This document shows positions 25,696 through 37,425 of a stretch of DNA of 64,000 nucleotides, one piece after another. The position numbers and the translations under genes are program-made. This stretch comes from Syncephalastrum monosporum B8922. Taxonomy: Eukaryota; Mucoromycota; Mucoromycetes; Mucorales; Syncephalastraceae. The notes beneath the pieces were generated by a model that saw only the letters and a program-made list of their open reading frames with translations, did no database searches and was not told the origin of the DNA. The stretch is taken from the NCBI GenBank assembly GCA_000697355.1, contig JNEN01000779.1, positions 62,001 through 126,000 on the forward strand. Direction: 5' to 3'. Positions within the stretch are counted from its first letter, which is position 1, and every line of letters starts with the position of its first letter.

Positions 25696-26235
25696 TTCGA
25701 CTCACTGCTTTTTCCTCCCCGTCTGTCATGTAAATATCTCTCTCTCTTTTGGACGCTTTGTACGGTCGAAAGGACTCTTATTAGCAATTCCGTGCCACAT
25801 TCTGTCTGTCAGGCATTATTCTGAGAGCTTAGAACATTAGTACTATTGGTTTCAAACATAACATTTGGATATGCTGATCCAATACACAAGAAACGATACT
25901 CCGTTTACTTAGCAAAACTTTGCATGATATGATATGTTAATGGCTGGTCTCTATGCATAGTTCCGGAAAAATGCTCGTGTCAAATACTTTGTGTACTACG
26001 TGGATATAAGGTAGTGTGCACAAGATAGGAGGTTGTCAAAATATTATTGATAGGATGCATACCATGCTACTTGCATGATTTACTATACAGCTTCATACGT
26101 CATACACGGTGTAGAGCAGACCTGGTATACTTGGGCGGCGGATCTGCCTTTGCAACGGGCGACGATGTCCAAATCAGTATTACCAGTATTACTTTTTTCT
26201 CTCGCCGAAAAAAAGAGCATGAGAGAGTGGTGAAC
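25696..26235. other. Spacer between SNF5/SFH1 and the duplicated block
   Basis: 540 bp of AT-rich DNA with no recognised gene. It abuts the left border of the second duplication arm. Near 26139-26220 is a short G/A-rich stretch not shared with the other arm. Confidence 0.6.
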
Positions 26236-27604
<1,369 letters not shown>

Positions 27605-29570
27605 GAAACATTGTCGATTGGAAGCTTTTATATAGACGTGCGAGTGAAAGAGAGAAGAGCTGGATAAAAGAAAAGGAAGTGTAAGGCATAAAGCCAAATA
27701 TGACGGCGGCTATAGTGGTCGCTATATGTGAGCTTTCTCGATGGTGTTAAGATTGGATCTATCGCCCTACGGACATGATGCCCGTACCCCTCCGGCTACT
27801 TTCTTCCCGATTTCGTGGCTATGACACGTATTGTTGCGTATTGTCTTACCTGAAGATATTTTACCTATTGACCCTTGTCGCAGTCGATGATGACGCTAGA
27901 GAAATATTACACAAGGCAAGGTGCCCGAGCTATATGTATACGAGTTGCTGTAGTCAGCATAAGGAGTCGTGAAAAAAGCTTCACAAGAAGGCCTATTTAG
28001 GCTGCGACAGCTGCTGTGGTTCAAATCTATCCTTATATAAAAGGTGGAGAGAGATGGTGAGCGCAAGGCTGAGGGGTGGCCGTATCAATTAGCGATGTAA
28101 GTCAGTGTTCTACATACAGTAGTGCATATATCACATGTATTAATGTGGCAGAGCAGCTGCCGCGTGGTGTCGATTCTCAAATATATATATGTACAGCGTA
28201 TCGTAATACTGAAGCATTGATCATCCTTTACGCGCCGTTATCTGGTCCCGCAGCCCAGGGGATGATGACAGCAGACTTGAACGCTGAGTTTTCTGAGAAT
28301 ATGCTTTATTTCACTCTTTTCGACCTAACGATGCAACCCAGTAATTCCAGAAATAAGCAATTCATTGCCATCAGCGGGTACTGTTTCTTGGTTCATCAAT
28401 TAAGAGATTCGTACTTTGGTACTCCAGGAAATGCTTCAATAAACTAGGTACCTAATTTATCCATAGGACATTTAATGTGACACCTGGTATTGTTTCTGGT
28501 TCATCAATTAGGATATTCGTTGCAAAATATGTATACATATACTGGGTTCCCAATTGATCCACTGGACATCCAATGCAAGATTGGTAGGAGGGAAAGGGAT
28601 AAACAGGACGGGTATCCAGTAAAAAGTTCTTTTTTTTTCTCGAGACAAACGGAATGTCGGGGTCTGATATGATGCCGTACCTGAATTACAATACCGGCGC
28701 TTTCCTTTTATGTAGTGTGTCACGCGTAGTGAGCGCTCACTGCGCATCTTTTACGATACTGTATGTACGCAGCCGACTTGCTCGGACAGCATTAACTCTA
28801 GATCTCATTTATTGATGAATAAGTAAGCCAATGGATTTTTTATCGCCAGAGTCAACCCCATGCATTTCCTGTTGGCACTTACCAAGGGTATGATGCGCTG
28901 GACAAGGTAATATGTGATACATTAGGAGCACATAAGTATTAATATGACTACCGCAACATGTCCCTTATAACATAGGCATAATTTTGAACCTGCTACATAC
29001 TGCTTTTCAACATCTCCCTCTTTAGCTCACACGGCAAGTAGTCTGTGATGTCTGCAAGATCATTTTGTCCTTTAATTATATAAAACGTATAATTTCATAA
29101 TGCGAATACAACGCGACGGCGAGTTTCTGCGCTTAGCGCCCACATTCATTGCAACTGCTAACACAGCTAGGCTCTAGCATCTAATAAATCAAGGGAACAA
29201 AGACACAAATAAATCTGTTCGACATCAGGATGCAATACGTCCCTTACCAGAGAGTAGCATGGTAGCAGAATCTCGAAAACTATTCTCACCGTTCAAGCAA
29301 TGTTTTTAGGTTATTTCCCATACCTATCGTCAATTGGGCTTTTACTTCGCTATTTCGGAATAGAGTCCTGCTTGTTCAGTTGCGTAGAATATCTATTCTG
29401 TATTTTCTGTGAATCGTAAAGGAATGGATGCAATTACAGTATATGTGTATGTACAGAGCTGATCTTGGAAAGGGAGAGCTAGGAAAGTAGAAAATGCGGA
29501 TGTGGATACAAAATGTGTATATGATACGTATGAGTAAGATGAAATGAGATGAGGTGAGGATGAAGTCCAT
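27605..29570. other. 2-kb intergenic region with a decayed tandem repeat
   Basis: No coding exon, RNA gene or recognisable element apart from a diverged two-unit tandem repeat at 28377-28576. Open frames here are short and compositionally poor. Confidence 0.6.
28377..28576. repeat. Diverged tandem duplication, period about 109 bp
   Basis: Unit 1 starts GGTACTGTTTCTTGGTTCAT at 28377 and unit 2 starts GGTATTGTTTCTGGTTCATC at 28486. Both continue with TCAATTA(A/G)GA..ATTCGT and later (TTT/CCC)AATT(T/G)ATCCA(T/C)(A/T)GGACAT(T/C)(T/C)AATG. The units differ by substitutions and small indels, so the duplication is old. Confidence 0.7.
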
Positions 29571-30659
29571 CTAGGTGGTGCGCGCCATGGATGCAAAGTG
29601 TTGCACGGCGTGGACCATGGTATAAGGCCCAATAATAGGAGGAGTATCGTCTTGGTCTTCGTCTTCCCGTTGCTCTTCACCCGGTGTTTCCCAGTGCACG
29701 ACAGTCCCAAGAATTTCATCCATTTCGCCAGATGAGACTGTCCACTGCGGTGAGGGCTGCTCCACATTCGAAGACAGGACAAGCTGAAGCTGGCTTCCAG
29801 AGGAATCCAAGATATACTCGTTGAAATGCTTCAAAATGTCATTCACCTGTGATCGCGTGACGCTGTATAGACCGGGTAGTTCATAGAAAACAATATCAGT
29901 CATGGTTCGCTTGACGTGGTTGGAGACGTATCGGTCGATGGAGGACAGAAATTGGCGCGCGTGCGTGTTTAAACATGTGCTGGCTACCGTAAAGGGTTGG
30001 TTCACCGCATTTGCAGGATCGCCGCCGTTGTCGGGAGGACGACCATAATTATGGGTTTCGGAAGGCGTACTTTCAGATGGTAACAAGCAGAGACGCATGA
30101 CAACGTGCTCAATGTACGTCTGGAGGGCAGATTGGTCGAGAGCAGACGCGCGTTGGCTCCATACCGTTGGCAGCTTGTCCTCGACAAAAGCTAAGGAAGG
30201 GAGCACAAGAAAGTTTAATTAGTTACGTATTTTATAATAGCCCATTTAATATGAACCACTCAATGACGTACATCCGACTGCGCCTTGCAGTTGTCCTTTC
30301 AGAATTTGCACGTCCACAGACGAGCTTGGGTCATGGTCTTCTGTCGTATCGGCGGTCTGGACACTGACCTGGAAAGAGTCACGAAACTGAACCGAGATTT
30401 TTTTTGAAAGCATAAAGAAGGCGTGGTCGAGGTGGTCAAAGAGAAGGTGAGTCGACAACAATTGTGCAAATCGGTTGACATCGACAATGAAGTCTTGGTC
30501 GCCGTCCTTGGTCGATCCGTCCAAAAGTGCTTCCTCGAGAGCAACCGCGATAAGAGGCTCGGGATCATCGTGCTTGCGGTGCAGTAGTGCTGTCTGAGGC
30601 AGGGACAGTGACAGCCAGCACTGCTCCAGCAGGAGCAGAAGCAGCCAGCTGAAATGCAT
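29571..30659 (-). CDS. Secreted protein of unknown function
   Basis: I do not recognise this gene. Two exons (30659-30272 and 30190-29571, GTACGT donor, TTAG acceptor) give 335 aa in frame. The N-terminus MHFSWLLLLLLEQCWLSLSL is a clear signal peptide. The mature part is acidic, with VDVNRFAQLLSTHLLFDHLD and a segment between Cys-poor loops (TMTDIVFYELPGLYSVTRSQ). It ends in a very acidic stretch (GEEQREDEDQDDTPP) followed by a short hydrophobic tail. There is no catalytic motif, no GPI-type tail and few cysteines. The start is the first ATG and carries the signal peptide, so the gene model is good even though the function is unknown. Confidence 0.75.
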
Positions 30660-30741
30660 CGATAAAGTAAAAGAGAAGAAAATGCAAGGGAAAGGAAAAA
30701 GGTGGCCTTAATCAAATAAATAAATGCTGTAGGAAGAAAGG

Positions 30742-31176
30742 CTAAACTTGCAGCAGAAAAAATTCTTGGTAAAAGGCAGCCTTTGCCTTTTTCGTATGTT
30801 CGCATTTCTGCGACAGCGCACTTCGAAACCGATGTGTATCCTGCAGTATAAAGCACAAAGGCCCCGTCGCCTCTTCTCCCTTTGATCTACTGTCCAAGGA
30901 CGCGCATTGGACAGTGAATCCTAAATAAGCAAACAAAAATAACTGCACCACGCCGGGTAAACACAATTGGCTCACTTCGTGTAACAATCTCTGGCAAAAC
31001 GCTTCCGTATTCCAGCCCGCCATGGGTCTCGCCGAAGTATCTCGCACTAATGTGACATGCGCAACCCACCTTGTTTAACACAGAAGTTATAATTTATAAA
31101 ATCATGGTCAGAAGGAAAAAAACACTAACGCTTTTCGACAAGCTTCCCGGCGGTTGATGGAAGAAGCAGGGCCCAT
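30742..31176 (-). CDS. Small hypothetical protein, two exons
   Basis: Not recognised. Exon 1 (31176-31130) encodes MGPASSINRREACRK plus two bases. A 60-bp intron ending AAACAAG joins exon 2 (31069-30742) in frame, giving 124 aa. Exon 2 begins WVAHVTLVRDTSARPMAGWN and includes CQRLLHEVSQLC (a C-x10-C pair), a hydrophobic segment and a lysine-rich region. A good GTGAGC donor and TTTAG acceptor inside exon 2 allow another splice form, so the C-terminal half is uncertain. The gene lies 80 bp upstream of the secreted orphan on the same strand. Confidence 0.35.
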
Positions 31177-33496
31177 TGTCGTGCAAGGACCCTTCCTTTT
31201 ACAGAACCCATTGGCTAAAGGTAAAAGTGTCTAGCTCCAAGCATACATATCTTGGCAGATAGGAGGACTTCTATTTTTTCTTCCTTAATTGTTTCTAAAT
31301 GCATTTCTTGGATAAACTCGATTCACATGTCTAACTATACATGATGAAGCAGACAAACGAAGTAAATAATACGCTAATAATAGGCCGAGACCATAAGGAT
31401 AAATAGAAAGAAAAGACGAAAGTAGAGAAAAAATGGTCCAGGTAGGCGTGTAAAACAAGGCCGAGACATTTGCCAAAAATATCATACTGTGACACAAGAA
31501 ATTGACAAGCAGTTCATTTATCCTCGCTCTTTGCCACGGCTTGATTGGCGCGTGGTTCTTACATTTGTAGCGTGACACGAGGTTCACATTGAGTCTGGCA
31601 TCCATCTGAGGCGCAGACACACGTACTGCCAAAAATGAACGAAGCCCTTCTAAACGCTAGGCGTATGGTGTATAAATCGACTGCATGATTCGCCAAATTG
31701 TATTTATCGGCCTGTGTTTTCGTTATATCATAGGGTATCATTAATGACCTCTTCAAGTGCATCTAATGATAACGAAGTACAGTACTACACATGTGAAAAA
31801 AGCACAGACACAGACTACTGTGGGTGTGCAAAGTCGAAGTGATTGGCTACTTAGCTATCCATTCGCTTGGTGCAGCGGAAATTACACTCATACAACTTCA
31901 CAGTATCTATATGCTACAAAAGAACCCATTCTCTATAAATAACGCTTCTCTCTGGCTGATTGAAAGAAGAAAAGTGAGGACAGCAAGGATGTAGCTAATA
32001 ATGGATCATTTTGACGTAAGCGTAACTGAGATAGGCACAGCATGCTCTTCTTTGCTCTCACAATTGATTACCCGCTGCATATTAGCTTGTACTGTACATA
32101 TATCCATGATATTATACGTCTGCATGTTGCTTTCATATATGACGGACGGCTGAATTTAGGCACCGTGGGAAGTTAAAGAACATATGCATGAATATGTCCA
32201 GTACATTCTTCAATGTTGCGCAATGGAAAAAATAAACCGCTAGCTTTACATGGCGAAACATGCCTGGCTTGGTATGGATCGACCTGCTTTCTGTCAGCCC
32301 ATTTATCACATGAGCAACTACGGGGGCGCGAGTCAGAAGGACATCCGTGTAAAATCTTCGCACTATCACTACCACGACCACTGTAATATCTCTGACGATA
32401 GAACCAACTCTATATCCTGGCAGTTCAAAAAGGTCGGCCCCTAAGTTTGGTAAGAAGAATGTCAGGTCCCAAGATAATGAATGACGACCGCGCCAATAGA
32501 GACTCGCTTCTGTGTATATCATGTATGCCACGTCGAACAGGAAGTGAAGCTTCGTGGATATAACATGAGACTTCCTCGTCGCCGGGAGCATCAAGAAGTT
32601 TACTTTCGGGCTTCCGCGATCGCCTGGTCTCCACTTGACTGGTCCGCGTTGAATCATTCACTGAGAGTTTTGAGGAGCTTGTGATCGCCGTGATAAATTT
32701 GTGAGTCACCATGCGGCCTAGATGTGAATATGAAACCACTTCCGCTAGATAACCATCTACATGAGTGAAATGAGAGAATACGCCTATTCACTAGATAAAT
32801 GTATGACATAGAGCTTCATGTAGGCGACTTCTAGCAGCCGTGCTCCTGCAAATTCGGAGCCTTTCTAACTACACCACTACATACTATTGGACAGACGCGC
32901 TGCCTCCTAAGCAGTTGGATAAAATAGATGGCCTTTTAGCCAGGACGCTTGGGATGACAATCCATGCTTTCTTAAGTACGAAGACCTTCTGCCGACGGCA
33001 ACCCAATCGTAGTAATGGAACGACGACGTGATACAATAGTTGCGTCACGCAGACAACACATAATGAAGCTGATTTCTAGCAAGATGTACACTGCTTTTTG
33101 TAGCGAGGTCCAGCCATGATCTGAAGGTGCAAACTAACGACGTTTGATGGTGTAGTATTATTCTCGCGAGTAGACAGCAACTCAAAAGATGTACAGTAAG
33201 CGGAGCAGGAGAACGAGAGCGAGGAGTGCTGTGGTGTGGGTTCACGCCGGGCGATTCCTTTCATTATTATTCTTCGACATAATGAGAAGGAGACAGAACG
33301 AACCGAATCTAAGAGCAGTCATGTAAAGAGCAAGGTCTTGTCACACAATTACTTCCTGTCAAAAGTAAAAGAGAAATGCAGCGGGGCTGGAGGGGTTGAT
33401 AGTGATTTGTGACTGTGCAAATGTTGCCAGCCAGGCGTGTTTTGATCGTCCACTTGAGCCGGGCAAGCCCCATTCTTTTTCTTTGAACTTTTCACA
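31177..33496. other. 2.3-kb intergenic region, possible retroelement debris
   Basis: No intact gene. The minus frame 32133-32657 is long (174 codons) but resembles no family and lacks a domain. A short plus-strand stretch at about 32840-33000 resembles the C-terminal thumb region of a non-LTR reverse transcriptase and is listed separately. The COX8 promoter lies at the right end. Confidence 0.5.
32840..33010 (+). pseudogene. Possible non-LTR retrotransposon RT remnant
   Basis: The frame reads YYWTDALPPKQLDKIDGLLA followed by RTLGMTIHAFLSTKTF. The spacing of the leucine and isoleucine residues (QLxKID..L.R.LG) is reminiscent of the segment after the catalytic domain in LINE reverse transcriptases. 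No YxDD motif or endonuclease is nearby. This is a weak resemblance over about 35 residues. Confidence 0.25.
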
Positions 33497-33836
33497 ATGT
33501 ACGCCAACGTCTTTGCTCGTTCTGCTCTTCGCTCGCGCGTTGCTGGCCGCCAGCTCGCTCGCTCTGACCTGTTCCACTTCGAGAACACCAACGGCCAGGT
33601 AATTCCCCCGAAATTCAATCTTTTAGATGGAGCAGAAACCCTTACCATTCCTGTAGAACATTCCTTTCAAGACCACCAACCGCGTTGGTCTCGCTGTCAA
33701 GATGACCCTCTACCTCGGTCTTGGCTTCGGCGCTCCTTTCCTCGGTGCCGCTTGGCAATTGTAAGTCCTTAAACCTTATCTCCAAAATTTTAGACTTCTT
33801 ACTGACGCCATTGTTTATAGCCACAAGGCTGGTTAA
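33497..33836 (+). CDS. COX8: Cytochrome c oxidase subunit (yeast Cox8 / mammalian COX7C)
   Basis: Small nuclear-encoded subunit of mitochondrial complex IV in the inner membrane. Three exons (33497-33598, 33657-33760, 33821-33836) give 73 aa. The N-terminus MYANVFARSALRSRVAGRQL is a basic, Ser/Arg-rich mitochondrial presequence. Then come the family motif ENTNGQNIPFKTTNRVG (NIPFK is the hallmark) and a single membrane helix MTLYLGLGFGAPFLGAAWQF, ending in HKAG. Last exon: 16 bp including the stop codon. It was found by joining exons, since no single frame covers it. Confidence 0.93.
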
Positions 33837-34546
33837 ATCGTCCAATGTTTTATCTCCAGTCCATATCAGCTCCTCCAGCAATAGACACCCCGTCATAGAA
33901 CCTTTTCGTTGGTTTAAGCGCATATAAAAAGAACGAATGGGATTTTTGTCCAAATGCACTTTATTTGTACTGCGTATGACTTGGGTCGAAGAAGGGAGGT
34001 CACGGGAACCAATTCACTTTCTGACAGCCTGCTGGAAATAGAAAGTGGATTTTCTTGTCACCCACGCGACACGAGGATCCCCATGTCAGTGCTGTTGCAA
34101 CAATATTCACTCTAGTTGGACGAGGTCCAATGTCACTGTCTCTTTGCAACGTTATGGCTCAGCTCTTCGCCTTTATCAGCCCTTGAGGATCCGGCATCGA
34201 TATCAAATGCTTGACAAATCGTACATGATATCGAAAACTTATAAGAGCTAATCGGTGACGCAATATACGCGTCCATTCCGTTGCAGTATACCAGTCATGT
34301 CCTTTGTCCGCGTTGGTGTTTTACGGGAGCAGTTCTGGCAACTCCATACACCTGCATGATAAATCAAGATCATGAAACAGTAAGACCGAAAAACAGCAAA
34401 ACAGTACGGCGGCGGCCGCCCCATACGATCCAAACATACGCCCACTTACTATTTTACAGGATGCTATATTCAGCTTGTTTGTACAAGATTTATTGTTATT
34501 TGACAAAAGTTTACACAAATGATGGAGGCGAAAAGAAGAGAGATAT
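33837..34546. other. Spacer between COX8 and ARG1 (convergent 3' ends)
   Basis: About 700 bp between two convergent genes. No gene or RNA recognised. Confidence 0.6.
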
Positions 34547-35893
34547 TTAATCACGAGCGGGAGTCCACTTCTTGAGACGGATGGAATGAATCTTGATGAA
34601 ACCGTTGGCATCCTCGGGGTTGTAACCGCCCTGCTCATCCATGGAGGACTCCTGCATGTCGTAGAGCTTGGCACCATCACCACGAGCGACACGGCCCTCA
34701 ATGACAGTGTTGCCCTTGTAAAGCTTCAGCTTGACATCACCAGTGACGTTGCGCTGGGTGAAAGCGATCGACTGGTTGAGGAACTCACACTCGGGCGAGA
34801 AGTACTGACCGTTGTAGAGGGCACGCGAGTAGGGAACAGTGATGTTGGTGTCACGGAGAGCACGAAGCTGACCGTCCAGAGTCAGACCCTCGAGATCCTT
34901 GTGGGCGTTACGGAGGATGGTACCACCAGGAGTTTCATAGCAGCCACGCGACTTGACGCCAATGAAACGCGACTCGACAATGTCGATACGGCCAATACCG
35001 TTGCGACGAGCGACGGTGTTGAGGTAAGTGAACAGAGCAACGGGCTCCGTGACCTCAGTGTTGTCGTTGTGGTTCACAACCTTGACGGGGATACCCTTCT
35101 CGAACGAGATGGTGATACGCTCGGGGGTGTTGGGAGCATCCTCGGGGTCGACGGTCAGCTTCCACATGTCCTTGGGGGGAGTAACGTTGGGGTCCTCAAG
35201 GATACCAGCCTCGTACGAGATGTGGAACAGGTTCTCATCGGTCGACCAAGGCTTAGCGGCGGTTTGGACGACAGGGATGCCCTTCTCGGCGGCGAACGCA
35301 AGAAGATCCTTGCGGCCAGCGAAGCGCTCAAAGAAAACTAGAGGACGCTGATCAGCTAATCTTTTCCCACCAAGCATAGTGCAGTTTCTCGCTTACCAGG
35401 CAGTCTCCAGGGAGCAATGACCTCGATGTCCGAGTTCAAGGCGTAGTAGGCCAGCTCGAAACGGACCTGATCGTTACCCTTGCCGGTGCAGCCGTGGGAA
35501 ACGAACTGGCAGCCCTCACGAGCGGCGATCTCGATCTGACGGCGGGCAATGACGGGGCGGGCAAGCGAGGTACCGAGAAGGTAGATAGACTCGTAGATGG
35601 CGTTGGCCTGGATAGCCGGGAAGATCAGCTCTTTGACGAACTCCTCCTTGAGGTCCTGCAGCGTTGCTTAGTATGATATATAGTATGAGATGGGCTTTAC
35701 GTACCTCAACGAAGACCTTGGAGGCGCCAACCTGAAGAGCCTTCTGGCGGATGGCCTCAAAGTCCTCCTCCTGACCGACGTCAGCAATGTAGGCCATGGT
35801 CTCATAGCCCTGCTCAATGAGCCAAGCGAGAATGCAGGAAGTGTCAAGACCACCAGAGTACGCGAGAAGAACCTTGCCCTTTTCACCAGCCAT
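34547..35893 (-). CDS. ARG1: Argininosuccinate synthase
   Basis: Joins citrulline and aspartate with ATP in arginine biosynthesis (cytosolic in fungi). Three exons. The N-terminal P-loop-like [20 protein letters not shown] is diagnostic. It continues [20 protein letters not shown] and ends exon 1 at SKVFVE, then [53 protein letters not shown], then [56 protein letters not shown] and [17 protein letters not shown], ending [10 protein letters not shown]. All substrate-binding motifs are present. Coding GC is visibly higher than in neighbouring spacers, fitting high expression. The start ATG 35893 begins [10 protein letters not shown] directly before the P-loop. Confidence 0.98.
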
Positions 35894-36492
35894 TTTTGTG
35901 TGTTATAAAGTGGAGAAAGAAAGAATGACAGCGACTGGGGTTGCTCGTTTAAAAAAATTTTATTTCTGCGGCGATCGAAAAGGTGATTCATCTTTTGGCG
36001 AATTGACCCGGTGCTTTTTTGCTATCTATACCAGGTTCTGAGTCACCCATATAGCAAAGTCCCAAATGTTGTGCTGTTTTGATGTTACCGTACCCACTTT
36101 AATGGTCTATAATCAGTCACGCTTCGGGAGCATGTGCATCCGCACAACTTCAGGTCCGCTTGCATACGTCAAAAGGGATATTTTGAACATGAGTAAAAGA
36201 CTAATGATAAAAATAATAATAGAAAACCAACATATTTTCATTTACTCTTACCATTGAGCTGATAACACAGACTACTTTATTTGATTGCTTTTTTTTTTTT
36301 TTTTTTGTGGAAACACGCAGGTGATAATAGATGCTACGTCTCTCAAAAGACATAAAAATGTACGAGACAGAATTTGTGAGGATCCGTGATCGTTGATTGA
36401 ATCGATTGAATTTGATTTTCGCTTATGCCGTTTTTGACTCCCAGCTTCAAAAGACACCTCGCTTGGTTTCGCACTTGACAACGACAGCAACC
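35894..36492. other. Divergent promoter region between ARG1 and the STYX-like gene
   Basis: About 600 bp shared by two divergent genes. An 18-nt T tract (36289-36306) lies 190 bp upstream of the STYX-like start. I did not find a convincing arginine-repressor-type operator by eye. Confidence 0.55.
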
Positions 36493-37324
36493 ATGCAACA
36501 TGAAGTCCAGACCTTGCCAGGAACCTTGGCGCCAGAATTCTTCGCCACTGAGAATGCAAAATCTACTATTGATGACTGGCGCTACGAAATGCGTCGAGAA
36601 ATGCAGGAAATTGTGGTACGTAGTCGATAATAGATCGTCTGGATCAACCCATGGTCTCATGAACGCTGCTATCGTCCTATATTATCTAGACAGGTCTCTT
36701 TCTGGGTCCTTTTTCTGCTTGCAAAGATACGGAAAAGCTTCATACACTGGGGATTTCCCATATCTTATGCTTCCTGGACCAAAACGAGTTCCGTCTTTTT
36801 CGGAGCACGGCGACGCTTGCCAACCAGTTCGTCTTCAAAGTGGTCGAGGTGTTTGACTCGCCCATGCAGAACTTGATACCACTCTTTCCGCAAAGCACAA
36901 CCTACATCCGAGATGTTATTGAGAAGAACGGCAAGATTCTCGTGTGCTGCAACGGCGGCATGTCGCGTAGCCCGGCTTTCGTTATTGCTTATACCATGGA
37001 GACCTTCGGTCTCAACGCCGTCCAAGCATATCAATATGTCCAAAGCCGACGTCTATGCATCAATCCCAACGAGACGTTTCGGAGCCAGCTTGGCGTAGGT
37101 AGAAACGGGAATCAGTTTTGTCAATCTAACTGTATCTGTCCCTACAGGAATACGAACCTATCTACAAAGCCAGGCAGGTTAACGGCGTACCCACCTCCAC
37201 CGACAGCCATGAACAGCAAAACAGAAGGCGACGGAGGTCAAGCCCAGATAATATACCCGAAGGCGATCCCAAAAGACGGTCCCAGGGTGACATTCTGGAT
37301 ATGGGTTCTGCTATGGATATATGA
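36493..37324 (+). CDS. STYX-like dual-specificity phosphatase with intact Cys
   Basis: Atypical dual-specificity phosphatase most like animal STYX. Three exons, about 234 aa (human STYX is 223). The N-terminal WRYEMRREMQEIV leads by a spliced junction into TGLFLGPFSACKDTEKLHTL, then a core ending IEKNGKILVCCNGGMSRSPA and FVIAYTMETFGLNAVQAYQY, followed by VQSRRLCINPNETFRSQLG and a second splice to EYEPIYKARQ. Both ends of the domain match STYX closely. The signature is C-N-G-G-M-S-R, a complete Cx5R; vertebrate STYX has Gly in place of this Cys and is a pseudophosphatase. The residue before it is Cys where active DSPs usually have His. The C-terminal tail is Arg/Ser-rich and disordered. Substrate unknown. 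Confidence 0.88.
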
Positions 37325-37425
37325 TGCGTTATAGCTGGTGTTGTGCTTTGTACGTAGAAGCAATATAAATATAATTGGTCGTTTGTTTTCCTTTACTTTT
37401 TGTTTCTAGTCTGAACTGTATAGAA

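Noticed and set aside
31285..31762. Overlapping minus frames with hydrophobic stretches
   Set aside because: No start context, no homology and no consistent exon joining; likely AT-rich spacer.
32133..32657. 174-codon minus frame
   Set aside because: Long but without recognisable motif; the opposite strand is also partly open, and no promoter or intron logic supports it.
34586..35341. 251-codon plus frame opposite ARG1
   Set aside because: Shadow of the GC-rich ARG1 coding sequence; ARG1 motifs on the minus strand are unambiguous.
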